Below are positions 18,529-28,018 of a stretch of 28,995 nt of DNA, piece after piece. The DNA is taken from positions 1 through 28,995 of the forward strand of contig JBGAOK010000039.1 of NCBI GenBank assembly GCA_044221805.1, in the 5' to 3' direction. The position numbers and the translations under genes are program-made. Each line of letters starts with the position of its first letter. Position 1 is the stretch's first letter. This DNA comes from Meridianimarinicoccus sp044221805 (GTDB lineage: Bacteria > Pseudomonadota > Alphaproteobacteria > Rhodobacterales > Rhodobacteraceae). The notes under the pieces are model-generated. The model was not told where the DNA came from and made no database searches. It was given only the letters and a program-made list of their open reading frames with translations.

Positions 18529-20210
18529 CCGCGCCCGCCTTCGCCGCCTGGACCGCGCCGCGCGACCGGCTCTATCTCTTCGACACCACCCTTCGCGACG
18601 GGCAGCAGACCCAGGGCGTGCAGTTCTCGCCGGCCGAGAAGCGGCGGATCGCGGCGATGCTCGATGCGCTGGGGGTGGATTACATCGAGGGCGGCTGGCC
18701 CGGCGCCAACCCGACCGACAGCGAGTTCTTCGCCAGCGCTCCGGCCACCCGCGCGACGCTCACCGCCTTCGGCATGACCAAGCGCGCCGGCCGGTCCGCC
18801 GCGAACGACGACGTGCTGGCCGGCGTCCTGAACGCCCGCACGCCCGCGGTCTGTCTGGTGGGCAAGACCCACGACTACCACGTCACCGAGGCGCTGGGGA
18901 TCGGGCTCGAGGACAACCTAGAGAACATCGCCCTGTCGATCGAGCATGTCATCCGGCAGGGCCGCGAGGCGCTGTTCGATGCGGAGCATTTCTTCGACGG
19001 CTTCCGCGCCAACCCGGACTACGCGCTGAAATGCCTGCATGGCGCCTATAACGCCGGGGCGCGCTGGATCGTTCTGTGCGACACCAATGGCGGCACCCTG
19101 CCGGGCGAGGTCGCCGCAGTGACCCGTGCGGTGATCGACAGCGGCATCCCCGGCGACCGGGTCGGCATCCACACCCATGACGACACCGGCAATGCGGTGG
19201 CCAATGCGTTGGCCGCGGTCGAGGCCGGGGCGCGCCAGATCCAGGGCACCCTGAACGGGCTGGGCGAACGCTGCGGCAACGCCAACCTGACCACGCTGAT
19301 CCCGACGCTCTTGCTGAAGGAACCGTTCCGGTCGCGCTTCCAGACCGGCGTCAGCGAGACCGCGCTGAAGGGGCTGACCCGGGTCTCGCGCCAGCTCGAC
19401 GACATCCTGAACCGGCTGCCGCTGCGCAGTGCGCCCTATGTCGGCCCCTCGGCCTTCGCCCACAAGGCGGGGCTGCATGCCAGCGCCATCGCCAAGGATC
19501 CCTCGACCTACGAGCACATCGCGCCCGAGATTGTGGGCAATGCCCGGATCATCCCGATGTCGAACCAGGCCGGGCAGGCCAACCTGCGCCGCCGCCTCGC
19601 CGATGCCGGGATCGAGGTCGCGCCGGGTGACCCGGCGCTGGTGCGGATCCTGAACCGGATCAAGGAGGCCGAGGCGCAGGGCTATGCCTATGACACCGCG
19701 CAGGCGAGCTTCGAGCTGATCGCCCGGGACGAGACCACCGGCCTGCCGCATTTCTTCGATGTGGACTGGTACCGGGTGGTGGTCGCCCGGCGGCGCACGC
19801 CGAAAGGGGTCGAGCATTCCTCGGAAGCCAGCCTGCAGGTTTCGATCGGCGCCAGCGCGCACCGGGTCCATGCCTTCGGCCATGACGAGGTCGGCAAGGA
19901 CAGCGGCCCGGTCAACGCGCTCTACCGCGCGCTGGTGCAGGGGCTGGCGCCCTACCGCGCCGCGATCGAGGACATGCGCCTGGCCGATTTCCGGGTGCGG
20001 ATCTTCGGCATGGGCACCGACGCGGTGACCTGCGTCAGCATCGACAGCGAGGATGGCGAGGGCCGGATGTGGTCCACCGTCGGGGTCTCGGCCAACATCA
20101 TCGACGCCTCGTTCGAGGCGCTGCTGGATGCGGTGGTCTGGAAGCTGGTCCGCGACGGCGTCGCGCCCAAGGGCGCCCCGGCCCCGCGCATCGAACTGCG
20201 CACGCCGTGA
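18525..20210 (+). CDS. cimA: (R)-citramalate synthase
   Basis: A 561-residue enzyme condensing pyruvate and acetyl-CoA to citramalate, the entry to threonine-independent isoleucine synthesis. The HMGL-like barrel has DTTLRDGQQTQG (20-31), the CimA-type EGGWPGANPTD, DAEHFFDGF, LCDTNGGTLPG and the metal-binding HTHDDTGNAVAN. The C-terminal part has the LeuA-type regulatory dimer fold, where isoleucine feedback acts in relatives. The EGGWPGANP and FFDGF patterns and the length favour CimA over isopropylmalate or homocitrate synthases. It overlaps cysS and the next gene by 4 bases each. Confidence 0.93.
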
Positions 20211-20971
20211 GCCTGGATGCCTGTGCCGACCTGGTGGCGCGGGGCGATCCGGACCGGTTCCGGGCGGTGATGGCGGCGCCGCTGGAGGCGCGGAAGGTGC
20301 TGCTGCCGATCTATGCCTTCAACCTCGAGGTCGCCCGCGCGCCGTGGATGACCGCCGAGCCGATGATCGCCGAGATCCGCCTGCAATGGTGGCGCGACGC
20401 CCTGGGCGAAATCGCCGAGGGCCGCCCGGTGCGCCGGCACGAGGTGGCGACGCCGCTGGCCGGCGTGATCGACGCCGAGGCCGCGCGCGTGCTGGACCGG
20501 CTGGTCGATGCGCGCCGCGCCGACTGCTACGGCGAGCCGTTCGAGGATGCAGTGGCGTTCCGCACCTATCTGGCCGAGACCGCCGGCGGGCTGATGTGGG
20601 TCGCGGCCCGGGCGCTTGGGGCGGTCGATCCGGCCCCGGTCCGGGCGGCGGGGCAGGCGGCGGGACTGGCCGGCTTCTTCCTGGCGCTGCCCGATCTGGC
20701 CGCGCGCGGCCGCCAGCCGCTGGCGCGCCTGGACCCCGCGACCCTTCAGGCGCTGGCGCGCGAGGGGCTTGGCCATCTCGCCGTGGCCCGGGCCGGCAAG
20801 GCGCGGATCGCCCCCAACGCCCGGGTCGCGCTGCTCGCGGGCTGGCGGGCGCCCGGGGTGCTGGCGCGCGCCGCGGCCGATCCGGCGCGGATCGCCGCGG
20901 GGGGCCTTGAGGAATCCGGCGCACGGAAAAGCCTGACCCTGATGCGCGCGGCGTTCCGCGGCATGATCTGA
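20207..20971 (+). CDS. Squalene/phytoene-synthase-family protein, NDUFAF6-like
   Basis: A 254-residue member of the trans-isoprenyl-diphosphate-synthase fold family. The aspartate-rich motifs needed for diphosphate binding are not seen: the first position reads AEIRLQWWRDALGEI and no second DxxxD follows. The pattern IRLQWWRDAL, then DRLVDARRADCYGEPF and a GGLMWVAARALG helix, resembles NDUFAF6, a respiratory complex I assembly factor of mitochondria with the same fold. A role in complex I assembly is therefore more likely than carotenoid synthesis, but this is inference. The start is GTG 20207, whose GTGA overlaps the cimA stop. Confidence 0.8.
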   Translation: MSLDACADLVARGDPDRFRAVMAAPLEARKVLLPIYAFNLEVARAPWMTAEPMIAEIRLQWWRDALGEIAEGRPVRRHEVATPLAGVIDAEAARVLDRLVDARRADCYGEPFEDAVAFRTYLAETAGGLMWVAARALGAVDPAPVRAAGQAAGLAGFFLALPDLAARGRQPLARLDPATLQALAREGLGHLAVARAGKARIAPNARVALLAGWRAPGVLARAAADPARIAAGGLEESGARKSLTLMRAAFRGMI

Positions 20972-20983
20972 CCGCGCTGCCGG

Positions 20984-22207
20984 TCAGTCCTGCGGCCGGA
21001 GCGTCAGCCAGATCAGCGCGCCCCCCGCCAGCGTCAGGAACGGCACCATGGCCAGGTTGACCGCCGTCCAGCCCGCCGCAGCCGTCCCGCCCGAGCAGTT
21101 CATCAGCCCGCCCGAGGCCAGCGAAGCCAGCGTCACGCAGCCGAACACGATCATGTCGTTCAGCCCCTGCACCCGGCCGCGTTCCTCGGGCGCATGGGCG
21201 GCCGACAGCATCGCGGTGGCGCCGATGAAGCCGAAGTTCCAGCCGATCCCCAGCAGGATCAGCGCGCCGAAGAAATGGGTGATCTCCACCCCTTGCAGGG
21301 CGACGATCCCCGAAGCGGCCAGGATCGCCAGCCCCGCGGCGACGATCCTTGTGGCGCCGAAGCGCGCAATCAGATGCCCGGTGACGAAGGAGGGCGCGAA
21401 CATGGCCAGCACATGGCCGGTGACGATGTCGGCGGCATCGCCCTTGGTGAAGCCGCAGCCCACCACCGCCAGCGGTGTCGCCGTCATCACCAGGTTCATC
21501 AGCGCATAGGACACCATCGCCGAGATGATCGCGACCAGGATGCGCGGGTCGGCCAGCAGCTCGGCCCGGCTGCGCGAGGGCAGCGCGCCGGCGTCGGGGC
21601 GCGGCGGGACGGGGATGTCCAGCAGCGGGAACAGCAGCAGCCCGAGCAAGTTCAGCCCCACCGCGGCGGCATAGGTGCCCATGAACGGCACCAGCGTCGC
21701 ATCCGCGGTCAGTTTCACCAGCTGCGGCCCGATGATCGCCGAAACCAGACCCCCGGCCATCACATAGCTGATCGCCTTGGGCCGGTAGGCGTCGCTGGCC
21801 GTGTCGGCGGCGGCGAAGCGATAGAAACCCTGCGCGCTCATGTAGATGCCGGTCAGGTACGAACCCAGCAGGAACAGCGCGAACGACCCCTGGCTGAGTG
21901 CCCAGGCCGAGACCAGCGCACCCAGAAGCCCGCCCAGGGCGCCGACCAGAAACCCCGCCCGCCGGCCGCGGGTCTGCATGAAGGCGCTGAGCCACGGCGC
22001 CGTGGTCATCGAGCCGAACACGATCATCGAGATCGGCAAGGTGGCGAGGCAGGGGGTCGGGGTCAGCATCTGCCCGGCCAGCCCGCCGATCACGAAGATC
22101 ATCGCCATCTGGCTGCCGATCACCGCCTGCGCGGCGACCAGCACGGCGACATTGCGCCGGGCGCGGCGGTCGTCGGCGGGAAGGGGGTCGAGGGACTGGC
22201 TGCTCAT
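20984..22207 (-). CDS. MFS transporter behind cobB
   Basis: A 407-residue major facilitator protein with about 12 membrane helices in two halves and a cytoplasmic linker near residues 198-218 (rich in Pro, Arg and Ser). An MFS A-like loop after helix 2 reads QTRGRRAGF, and the loop between helices 8 and 9 reads ARFGATRI. The substrate is unknown. ATG 22207 begins 9 bases after the cobB stop, so it is probably the last gene of the cob operon here; a corrinoid, cobalt or precursor transporter is a guess from position only. It converges on the NDUFAF6-like gene with 12 bases between stops. Confidence 0.88.
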   Translation of the reverse strand: MSSQSLDPLPADDRRARRNVAVLVAAQAVIGSQMAMIFVIGGLAGQMLTPTPCLATLPISMIVFGSMTTAPWLSAFMQTRGRRAGFLVGALGGLLGALVSAWALSQGSFALFLLGSYLTGIYMSAQGFYRFAAADTASDAYRPKAISYVMAGGLVSAIIGPQLVKLTADATLVPFMGTYAAAVGLNLLGLLLFPLLDIPVPPRPDAGALPSRSRAELLADPRILVAIISAMVSYALMNLVMTATPLAVVGCGFTKGDAADIVTGHVLAMFAPSFVTGHLIARFGATRIVAAGLAILAASGIVALQGVEITHFFGALILLGIGWNFGFIGATAMLSAAHAPEERGRVQGLNDMIVFGCVTLASLASGGLMNCSGGTAAAGWTAVNLAMVPFLTLAGGALIWLTLRPQD

Positions 22208-22216
22208 GGGCTGGCT

Positions 22217-23490
22217 CTACAGGGCACGGGCGGAGCGCGAAAGGGGCGCCGCCGCATCGATGAGATGAGCGAAGGATCCCGCGACGCTGCCGCGCACCAG
22301 TCCCATCGGCGGCAGCGCGGCGCCTTCGGCATCGGTGGCGGCGAACAGCGGCGTCCCTTCGGCGCGCAGGGTCGTGGCATAGTGGAACTCGTGCGCCGCC
22401 CAGTGGCCGGGCAGGGCGCCTGCCGTTGCCGCCACATGGCGGTATCCCAGATGCAGGCGGCGCTGCGCAAAGCTGGTGTCCAGCCCCAGCAGTCCCGCCA
22501 TGGCGTGACGCTGCCCGGCGGCGTCGGTCAGGCTGTCGCCCAGCACCATGTAGCCGCCGCATTCGCCATGGACCGGCACCCCGGCCGCGGCCGCCGCGCG
22601 CAGGCTGGCCATGAACCGCCCAGCTGCGGCGATCCGGCCGGCGTGGAGTTCGGGATAGCCGCCGGGCAGGAAGACGAACCCCGCCTCGGGCACCGGGTCG
22701 TCGGCCAGGGGCGAGAAGCGCCGGATCTCGGCCCCCGCCGCGCGCCAGTCGGCCAGCCAGTGGGGATAGGCGAAGCCGAAGGCCACATCCTCGGCCAGGG
22801 CGATCACCTGCGCCGGCGGTGTCAGCCGGGGTGCCGGCGCCGGGGGTAGGCGGCCGAAGTGGCCAGCGCGTCGAGATCGACCGAAGCGGCCATCGCCGCC
22901 GCCGCCCCGGACAGGAACGCCCCGGGCCCGTCATGTTCGCCCCGCCTGCACCAGCCCCAGATGGCGCGACGGCAGGGCCAGCGCCGCCTCGCGAAGAAGC
23001 ACCCGGCGCCAAGCACGGCAATCCCAGCGGCGCCAGCGATACCTGGCGCAGCATTGCCGCGTGCGGGGCGAGCCGGCCAGTTCAGGATCACCCCGGCGAT
23101 CCGGACCGCCAGGTCATGGCAACCAAGCCCGCAGCTGCAGGCCATCTGGGCGCAATCCACCACCAGCACCACCGGCAGGCCCAGTTGCCGGGCCAGATCG
23201 GCGGTGGCGCCGCGGCCAGCGGGCGCCGTCAACATGCCCCTCGACGCTTGAGCAGCCCCGGCGGCGGCCAGCGCCTGGCGTACCGGCGTCATCGCAGGCG
23301 TCGAGGTTGGTGCAGGGCAGGCAAGCGGCATGGTGTGGGGATCGATGTAGTCGGGCCCGACTTCACCCCATACTTGGTCGCAGGCATACATAACAGGCCG
23401 GTCACCGTGAGTGCGCACCGGACAGGGCGCGTAGGATCGAGCCCCGCCCTGTCCGACCAGGCCGGCCGCGCCGCGGACCGGCGCGGTCAC
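22217..23490 (-). pseudogene. cobB: cobB, (hydrogeno)byrinate a,c-diamide synthase, frameshifted 5' half
   Basis: CobB amidates the a and c side chains of the corrin ring. The C-terminal glutaminase half is intact from about 22,860 down: LAEDVAFGFAYPHWL, FLPGGYPELHAG, nucleophile in HGECGGYMVLG, and a late AHEFHYAT. The N-terminal half is readable only by changing frame: GPDYIDPH, TNLDA, AMTP, GRGATADLARQLGLPVVLVVD, VRIAGVILN and GEHDGPGAFL are all recognisable but not in one frame, and the P-loop (SGQGKT expected) is cut after SGQG. The start would be GTG 23490, overlapping the cobA stop. It may be a true pseudogene or a sequencing fault. Confidence 0.8.
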
Positions 23491-24291
23491 GAGGCCTCGG
23501 CGGGCCGGCCGCGGTTCAGCGGACCGACGCCGGCGCCCACCGCCTCGGCCATGGCTACCAGTCCAGCACCCGTAGCAGCACCGCGCAGCCACGCACAGAT
23601 CACCGCCAGCTCAGGCGCAGGGCGACGAATAGCCTCGACCCGCGCGAGAGGGTCGTCTCCCAGCACCGTCTGGTAAAGGCAGGCGCCGCGCCTCGAGTTC
23701 ACCGCCGCCACCGAGGTCGGCGGTCGCGCCGCCGACGTCAGGCCGCCTGGCAGCCGATATGCTTCATGCCCATGTAGATCACGATCACCTGCGCCGCCCG
23801 CGCCAGCGCCCAGTCGATCGCCGAAGCTCGCCGGTCTGGTCATGGCCGGTGACGAAGGCGCTGATCTGGTTCACGTCGCGGTGGGTGACGGATGCCGGCA
23901 TAGGCCAGCCCGCCGATCCGCTGGTGATCAGGCTTTACGGATCGGCACGCCTGCTGGGTCAGGGTCTGCTCCTCGCCGCCGCGGCCAGACGAAGGGATCG
24001 CCGCCCCCAGGCTGGGACGCCTGGCAGGCGGCCACCGAAGACGAGATGTCCCGCTGGGCGGCCGACGGCACGCCGCGCTGCCGGCATGGGCGATCTCGGC
24101 CGGGCCGGGCCCAGTCCAGCGGGCGTGTTCACCCAGCGCGTCGTAGACGACATCCGCCTGGCGCAGGGCGTTCAGCCCGTGCACATCATCAGCCCCAGAT
24201 CTGGCCCCGCACCGCACAGCCACACCCAGCCCGGCCTGAGTTCGGGCCAGTCGCCAGCCGGCAGCCAGCCAGTGGGGTTGCAAGAGTCCAT
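23487..24291 (-). pseudogene. cobA: cobA, uroporphyrinogen-III C-methyltransferase, multiply frameshifted
   Basis: SUMT makes precorrin-2, the branch to corrins and siroheme. Family pieces occur in order but in different frames: a WVWL then GAG start, LNALRQADVV, YDAL, VPSAAQRDIS, GRGGEE, GGLAYAGI, the THRDVNQISAF-type segment, VTGHDQTGE, IDWALARAAQVIVIYMGMK, and a clean C-terminal frame ending PLNRGRPAEAS. The start is probably ATG 24291, giving an N-terminal leader before the methylase domain. At several points the expected codons can be restored by lengthening a run of G or C by one or two. A functional gene may hide behind sequence errors. Confidence 0.75.
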
Positions 24292-24336
24292 CCGCGCAGC
24301 AGCGCCGCTCGAACCAAAGACCCCAGGGCCCGCAGC

Positions 24337-24352
24337 CCCTGCGGCCGCAGGG
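24337..24352. repeat. 16-bp GC palindrome upstream of cobA
   Basis: CCCTGCGGCCGCAGGG is perfectly self-complementary and lies 46 bases upstream of the cobA start, in the 228-base divergent gap to cbiD. It might be an operator or a stray hairpin. No B12-riboswitch core is seen in this gap. Confidence 0.4.
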
Positions 24353-24395
24353 CCCCGGCGCCCGGGGCGTGAAGGCGGCCGACCAAGTCCTCAAA

Positions 24396-24425
24396 CCCTT
24401 CTTCTTGGCACAAATACTCCGGGGG
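24396..24425 (-). repeat. Dispersed intergenic element, copy 2
   Basis: On the minus strand it reads a C-run then GGAGTATTTGTGCCAAGAAG and AAGGG, matching the element at 9154-9185 with about three differences. Here it lies between the divergent cobA and cbiD genes. Confidence 0.65.
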
Positions 24426-24519
24426 ACGGAAGGGCCATGCCCCAGAGCGAGCAGCACTGGCTGGCCACTCCGCGATCGGTCAGTTGCGCCGCCACGCCCG
24501 GGGCCTTGATCGGGCGTCC

Positions 24520-25558
24520 ATGGCTGATCCCCTCCACCCTGCGCCGCGGCTGGACCACCGGCGCCTGCGCCACCGCGGCCACCAAAGGGGCGCTGATCCG
24601 GCTGTGGGGCGGGGCCTTCCCCGACCGGGTGGGCCCTCGTGGCGCAGGGAAGAGGACCCCGGGTGCCACTGGTCGATGAAGCGGCCGGGCCGGGCTGGGC
24701 GGAATGCGGCGTCATCAAGGATGCCGGCGACGACCCCGACGTGACCCATGGCGCCACCATCCGCGCCCGAGTGCGCGAGGCCGGCACCGGCGTCAGCTTC
24801 CGCGCCGGCGAGGGCGTCGGCAGGGTGACCCGGCCGCCGGTCCCGGTGGGCGAGCCGGCGACGTGCCCCGGGCGATGATGGCGGCCGAGGTCGCGGCGCT
24901 GGCCGCGCGCTTCGGCCGGCCCGGCAATGTCGAGATCACCCTCAGCGTTCCCGGCGGCGCGGCCTTGGCCGAAAGGACGTGGAACCCGCGGCTGGGGATC
25001 CTCGGGGGGATCTCGATCCTCGGTACCACCGGGGTGGTGCGGCCGTTCTCCTGCGCTGCCTGGATCGCCTCGATCCACCGCGGCATCGACGTGGCCCGGG
25101 CGGGCGGGCTGAGCCATGTGGCGGCCGCCACCGGCGCCACCAGCGAGGCGGCGGTGAAGGCGCTTTACGGCCTTCCCGACCATGCCCTTCTCGACATGGG
25201 CGACTTCGCCGGCGGCCTGCTGAAATACCTCGCCCGCCATCCGGTGCCGCGCCTGACCATCGCCGGCGGGATCGGCAAGCTTGCCAAGCTGGGGCAGGGC
25301 GCCCGCGACCTGCATTCGGCGCGCAGCCAGGTGGATTTCGACCGGCTGGGCGATCTGGCGCTGGCCGCCGGGCTTTCCGATGTGCGCGGGGCCGCAACGG
25401 CGCTGGAGGCGCTGACCCTTGCCGGACCGGGTCTTGCCGGGGCCGTCGCCGGAACCGCACGCGAAACGGCACTGGCGATCCTCGGCGGGGCGCCGGTGGC
25501 GGTGGAGGTGGTCGTGGTGGACCGGTCCGGGCAGATCGTCGGGCAGGCGGGCCCGTGA
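24520..25558 (+). pseudogene. cbiD: cbiD, cobalt-precorrin-5B C1-methyltransferase, frameshifted 5' third
   Basis: CbiD methylates C-1 during corrin ring contraction. The N-terminal LRRGWTTGACATAATKGAL is clear, then frame breaks occur near 24,628-24,650 (resuming as GPGWAECGVIKDAGDDPDV) and near 24,855-24,870 (resuming as PRAMMAAEVAALAARFG). From there the gene is clean, with NPRLGILGGISILGTTG, and GLSHVAAATGATSE to the end. ATG 24520 is in a frame one base off from the LRRGWTTG segment, so the exact start is uncertain. The stop overlaps cobK (GTGA). If the breaks are sequence errors the enzyme is intact. Confidence 0.8.
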
Positions 25559-26301
25559 CCCTGCGGCTGCTGCTGCTGGCCGGCACGGCCGAGGCGCGCC
25601 GGATCGCCACCGGGCTGGCCGCCCTGCCGGGGGTCGAGGCGGTGGCCGCGCTGGCCGGGGTGACGCAGGACCCGGCGCCGCTGCCCCTGCCGACCCGGAT
25701 CGGCGGTTTCGGCGGCGCGGCGGGCTTCGCCGACTGGCTAGCGGCGGAACGGATCGGTGCGGTGATCGACGCGACCCATCCCTTTGCCGCCCGGATCACG
25801 CCGCGCACCGCGAGCGTCTGCGCCGGGCTGGGGCTGCCCCACATCGTGGTCAAGCGTCCGCCGTGGCAGCCCGGACCGGGCGAGGGCTGGACCGGGGCCG
25901 CGGACGAGGCCGCGGCGGCGCGGCTGGTTCCGCCGGGCGCGACCGTGTTCCTGGCCACCGGGCGGCAGCGTCTCGACCGCTTCGCCGGGCTTGCGGCGGC
26001 AAAGGTCTGGGTCCGCATCGTCGACCCGCCCGAGCAGCCGTTCCCCTTTCCGGCCGGGGGCTTCGTGGTCGCCCGCCCGCCCTTCCCGGTGGCAGAGGAA
26101 GTGGCACTGTTCGACCGGCTGGGGATCGACTGGTTGGTGGCGCGCAACGCCGGCGGCGCGGCGGGGCGGACGAAACTGGAGGCCGCCCGGCGTCTGGGCG
26201 TACAGGTTGCGATGATCGCCCGCCCGGCGCTGCCCGAGGGGCTGTCCCTGACCGATGTGGCGGGCGCGTTGGCCTGGGCGCAGGCGCTGGCCGCGGGCTG
26301 A
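25555..26301 (+). CDS. cobK: Precorrin-6A reductase
   Basis: A 248-residue NADPH-dependent reductase of the CobK/CbiJ family that reduces the C18-C19 double bond of precorrin-6A. Visible family features are the N-terminal LLLAGTAEARR, the central DATHPFAA, VFLATGRQRLDRF, and a late VARNAGGAAGRTKLEAAR. The start is GTG 25555, overlapping the cbiD stop (GTGA). Its sequence is clean. The mixture of CbiD with CobK and CobB fits the hybrid corrin pathways known in Rhodobacter relatives. Confidence 0.93.
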   Translation: MTLRLLLLAGTAEARRIATGLAALPGVEAVAALAGVTQDPAPLPLPTRIGGFGGAAGFADWLAAERIGAVIDATHPFAARITPRTASVCAGLGLPHIVVKRPPWQPGPGEGWTGAADEAAAARLVPPGATVFLATGRQRLDRFAGLAAAKVWVRIVDPPEQPFPFPAGGFVVARPPFPVAEEVALFDRLGIDWLVARNAGGAAGRTKLEAARRLGVQVAMIARPALPEGLSLTDVAGALAWAQALAAG

Positions 26302-26409
26302 GCCCGGCCCGGATCCTGCGGCTTTCGGGGGCGGCGCGCAGATTTCGCTTTCTCGGTGCTGGGTGCCCGCTAGAACAAAAGAGCAGCGGCATGCGGCGGG
26401 AGGATCGGG

Positions 26410-27996
26410 ATGACGATGACCTTGGGTGGCGGCCGCCGCCGGACCGGGATCTTGTCGGGCCTGACGCTGGCCATGGTGCTGGCGCTGTCCGGGATCGTCC
26501 GCGCAGAAGGGCCGGAGCTGGTCCCGGTCCACATGCATCCGAAGCTGACCCGGGCCGCGGTCGATGCCGCCGTCACGGCGCTTGACCGGATGGCCACCGA
26601 CGAGATCGCGCAGGGCACCGTGCCGGGCATGGCCATCGCGGTCGTGTTCGAGGGCGAGACGGTCTTCGCCGGCGGCTACGGGGTGCGCGAGGCGGGCACC
26701 GATCTGGCGGTGGATGCCGCCACGGCGTTCCAGCTCGCCTCGGTCTCGAAGCCTCTGGGGTCGACCGTGATCGCCGCGCTGATCGGCAAGGGGAAGATCG
26801 ACTGGGACACGAGGATCGTCGAGATCGACCCGGGCTTCGCCCTGAGCGCGCCCTGGATCAGCGACCAGGTGACGATCCGCGACCTTTACGCCCATCGCAG
26901 CGGCCTGCCCGACCATGCCGGCGACCTGCTGGAGGATTACGGCTTTCCCCGCGATCAGGTGCTGCACCGGCTGCGCGACCTGACGCCCTCGTCCAGCTTC
27001 CGCGCCGGCTATGCCTATACCAATTTCGGCCTGACCGAGGCCGCGTTGGCCGCCGCCGGCGCCCATGGGCTAAGCTGGGAGGAGGCCTCGGAACGGTTCC
27101 TCTATGCCCCCCTGGGCATGACCGCGACCAGTTCGCGCTACGATGAGTTCTGGTCGCGCGAGAACAAGGCCCTGGGCCATGTGAAGGTCGACGGCAAGTG
27201 GGTCCACAAGGACCAGCGTCAGCCCGACGCCCAGAGCCCGGCGGGCGGCGCCAGTTCCTCGGTCACCGACATGGCGACATGGCTGAAGCTGATCCTCGCT
27301 CAGGGAGAATGGCAGGGCAAGCCGCTGATCCCGGCCGATGCCCTGGACGAGGCCCACCTGCCGCACATGCTGACCGAACCGCATTCGCCCTTCGGTTATC
27401 CCGGCTTCTACGGGCTGGGCTGGAACGTGGGCTGGACCCCGGACGGGCGGGCGAAGCTGTCCCATTCCGGGGCCTTCGCCATGGGGGCCGCGACCGCGAT
27501 CAGCGTCTATCCCGACGACGGGCTGGCGATCGTGGTGCTGACCAATGCCGCCCCCTTCGGCGTGCCCGAGGCCCTGGCGGCCTCGTTCTCCGACACCGCC
27601 TTCTACGGCAAACCGCTGGAGGACTGGCTGCCGCTCTATGGCGCCCTGTTCCAGCAGATGGAGGATGCCGAGGCCGGGCCCGACTATGGCACGCCGCCCG
27701 CCGATCCCTTCCCGGCCGCACCGCGCGGCGGCTATCTGGGCCGCTATGCCAACGCCTATTTCGGCACCATCGAGATCATGGCCGAGGGCGAGGGCATGGC
27801 GATGCTGGTGGGCCCCGCCAAGCTGCGCTTTCCGCTGACCCATTACGACCGGGACATCTTCACTTGGGAGACGATCGGCGAGAATGCCATCGGCCTGTCT
27901 TCGGTGACCTTCACCCTCGACAAGGACCGCCGGGCCACCGGGCTTGTGGTCGGCCAGTGGGACCAGAACGGCGGCGGGCGCTTCGCGCGCCAGTGA
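26410..27996 (+). CDS. Secreted serine hydrolase (class C beta-lactamase-related family)
   Basis: A 528-residue protein with a probable signal peptide (basic start, hydrophobic helix about 12-29, cleavage near VRAEG). The penicillin-binding-like active site is complete: S111-V-S-K114, Y203-T-N205, and H352-S-G354. A further beta-rich domain of about 150 residues (from about 380) resembles the DUF3471-type C-terminal domain of such hydrolases. ATG 26410 has GGGAGGA ahead of it. The family includes esterases, D-aminopeptidases and peptidases; substrate cannot be told and antibiotic resistance is not implied. A weak TAGAAC -10-like site lies at 26371. Confidence 0.88.
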   Translation: MTMTLGGGRRRTGILSGLTLAMVLALSGIVRAEGPELVPVHMHPKLTRAAVDAAVTALDRMATDEIAQGTVPGMAIAVVFEGETVFAGGYGVREAGTDLAVDAATAFQLASVSKPLGSTVIAALIGKGKIDWDTRIVEIDPGFALSAPWISDQVTIRDLYAHRSGLPDHAGDLLEDYGFPRDQVLHRLRDLTPSSSFRAGYAYTNFGLTEAALAAAGAHGLSWEEASERFLYAPLGMTATSSRYDEFWSRENKALGHVKVDGKWVHKDQRQPDAQSPAGGASSSVTDMATWLKLILAQGEWQGKPLIPADALDEAHLPHMLTEPHSPFGYPGFYGLGWNVGWTPDGRAKLSHSGAFAMGAATAISVYPDDGLAIVVLTNAAPFGVPEALAASFSDTAFYGKPLEDWLPLYGALFQQMEDAEAGPDYGTPPADPFPAAPRGGYLGRYANAYFGTIEIMAEGEGMAMLVGPAKLRFPLTHYDRDIFTWETIGENAIGLSSVTFTLDKDRRATGLVVGQWDQNGGGRFARQ

Positions 27997-28018
27997 GCCG
28001 CCGGGCGGAGGGCAGGCG

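Noticed and set aside
20207..20971. Carotenoid or hopanoid synthesis gene
   Set aside because: The Asp-rich motifs are missing and there are no crt or hpn neighbours.
24292..24519. Cobalamin riboswitch between cobA and cbiD
   Set aside because: A GCCACT-like string occurs near 24463, but I see no B12-box core or the surrounding stems, and the sequence here may itself be unreliable.
26410..27996. Beta-lactam resistance gene
   Set aside because: The fold and SxxK/YxN/HxG residues are shared by many esterases and peptidases; the length and extra C-terminal domain do not match true class C enzymes.
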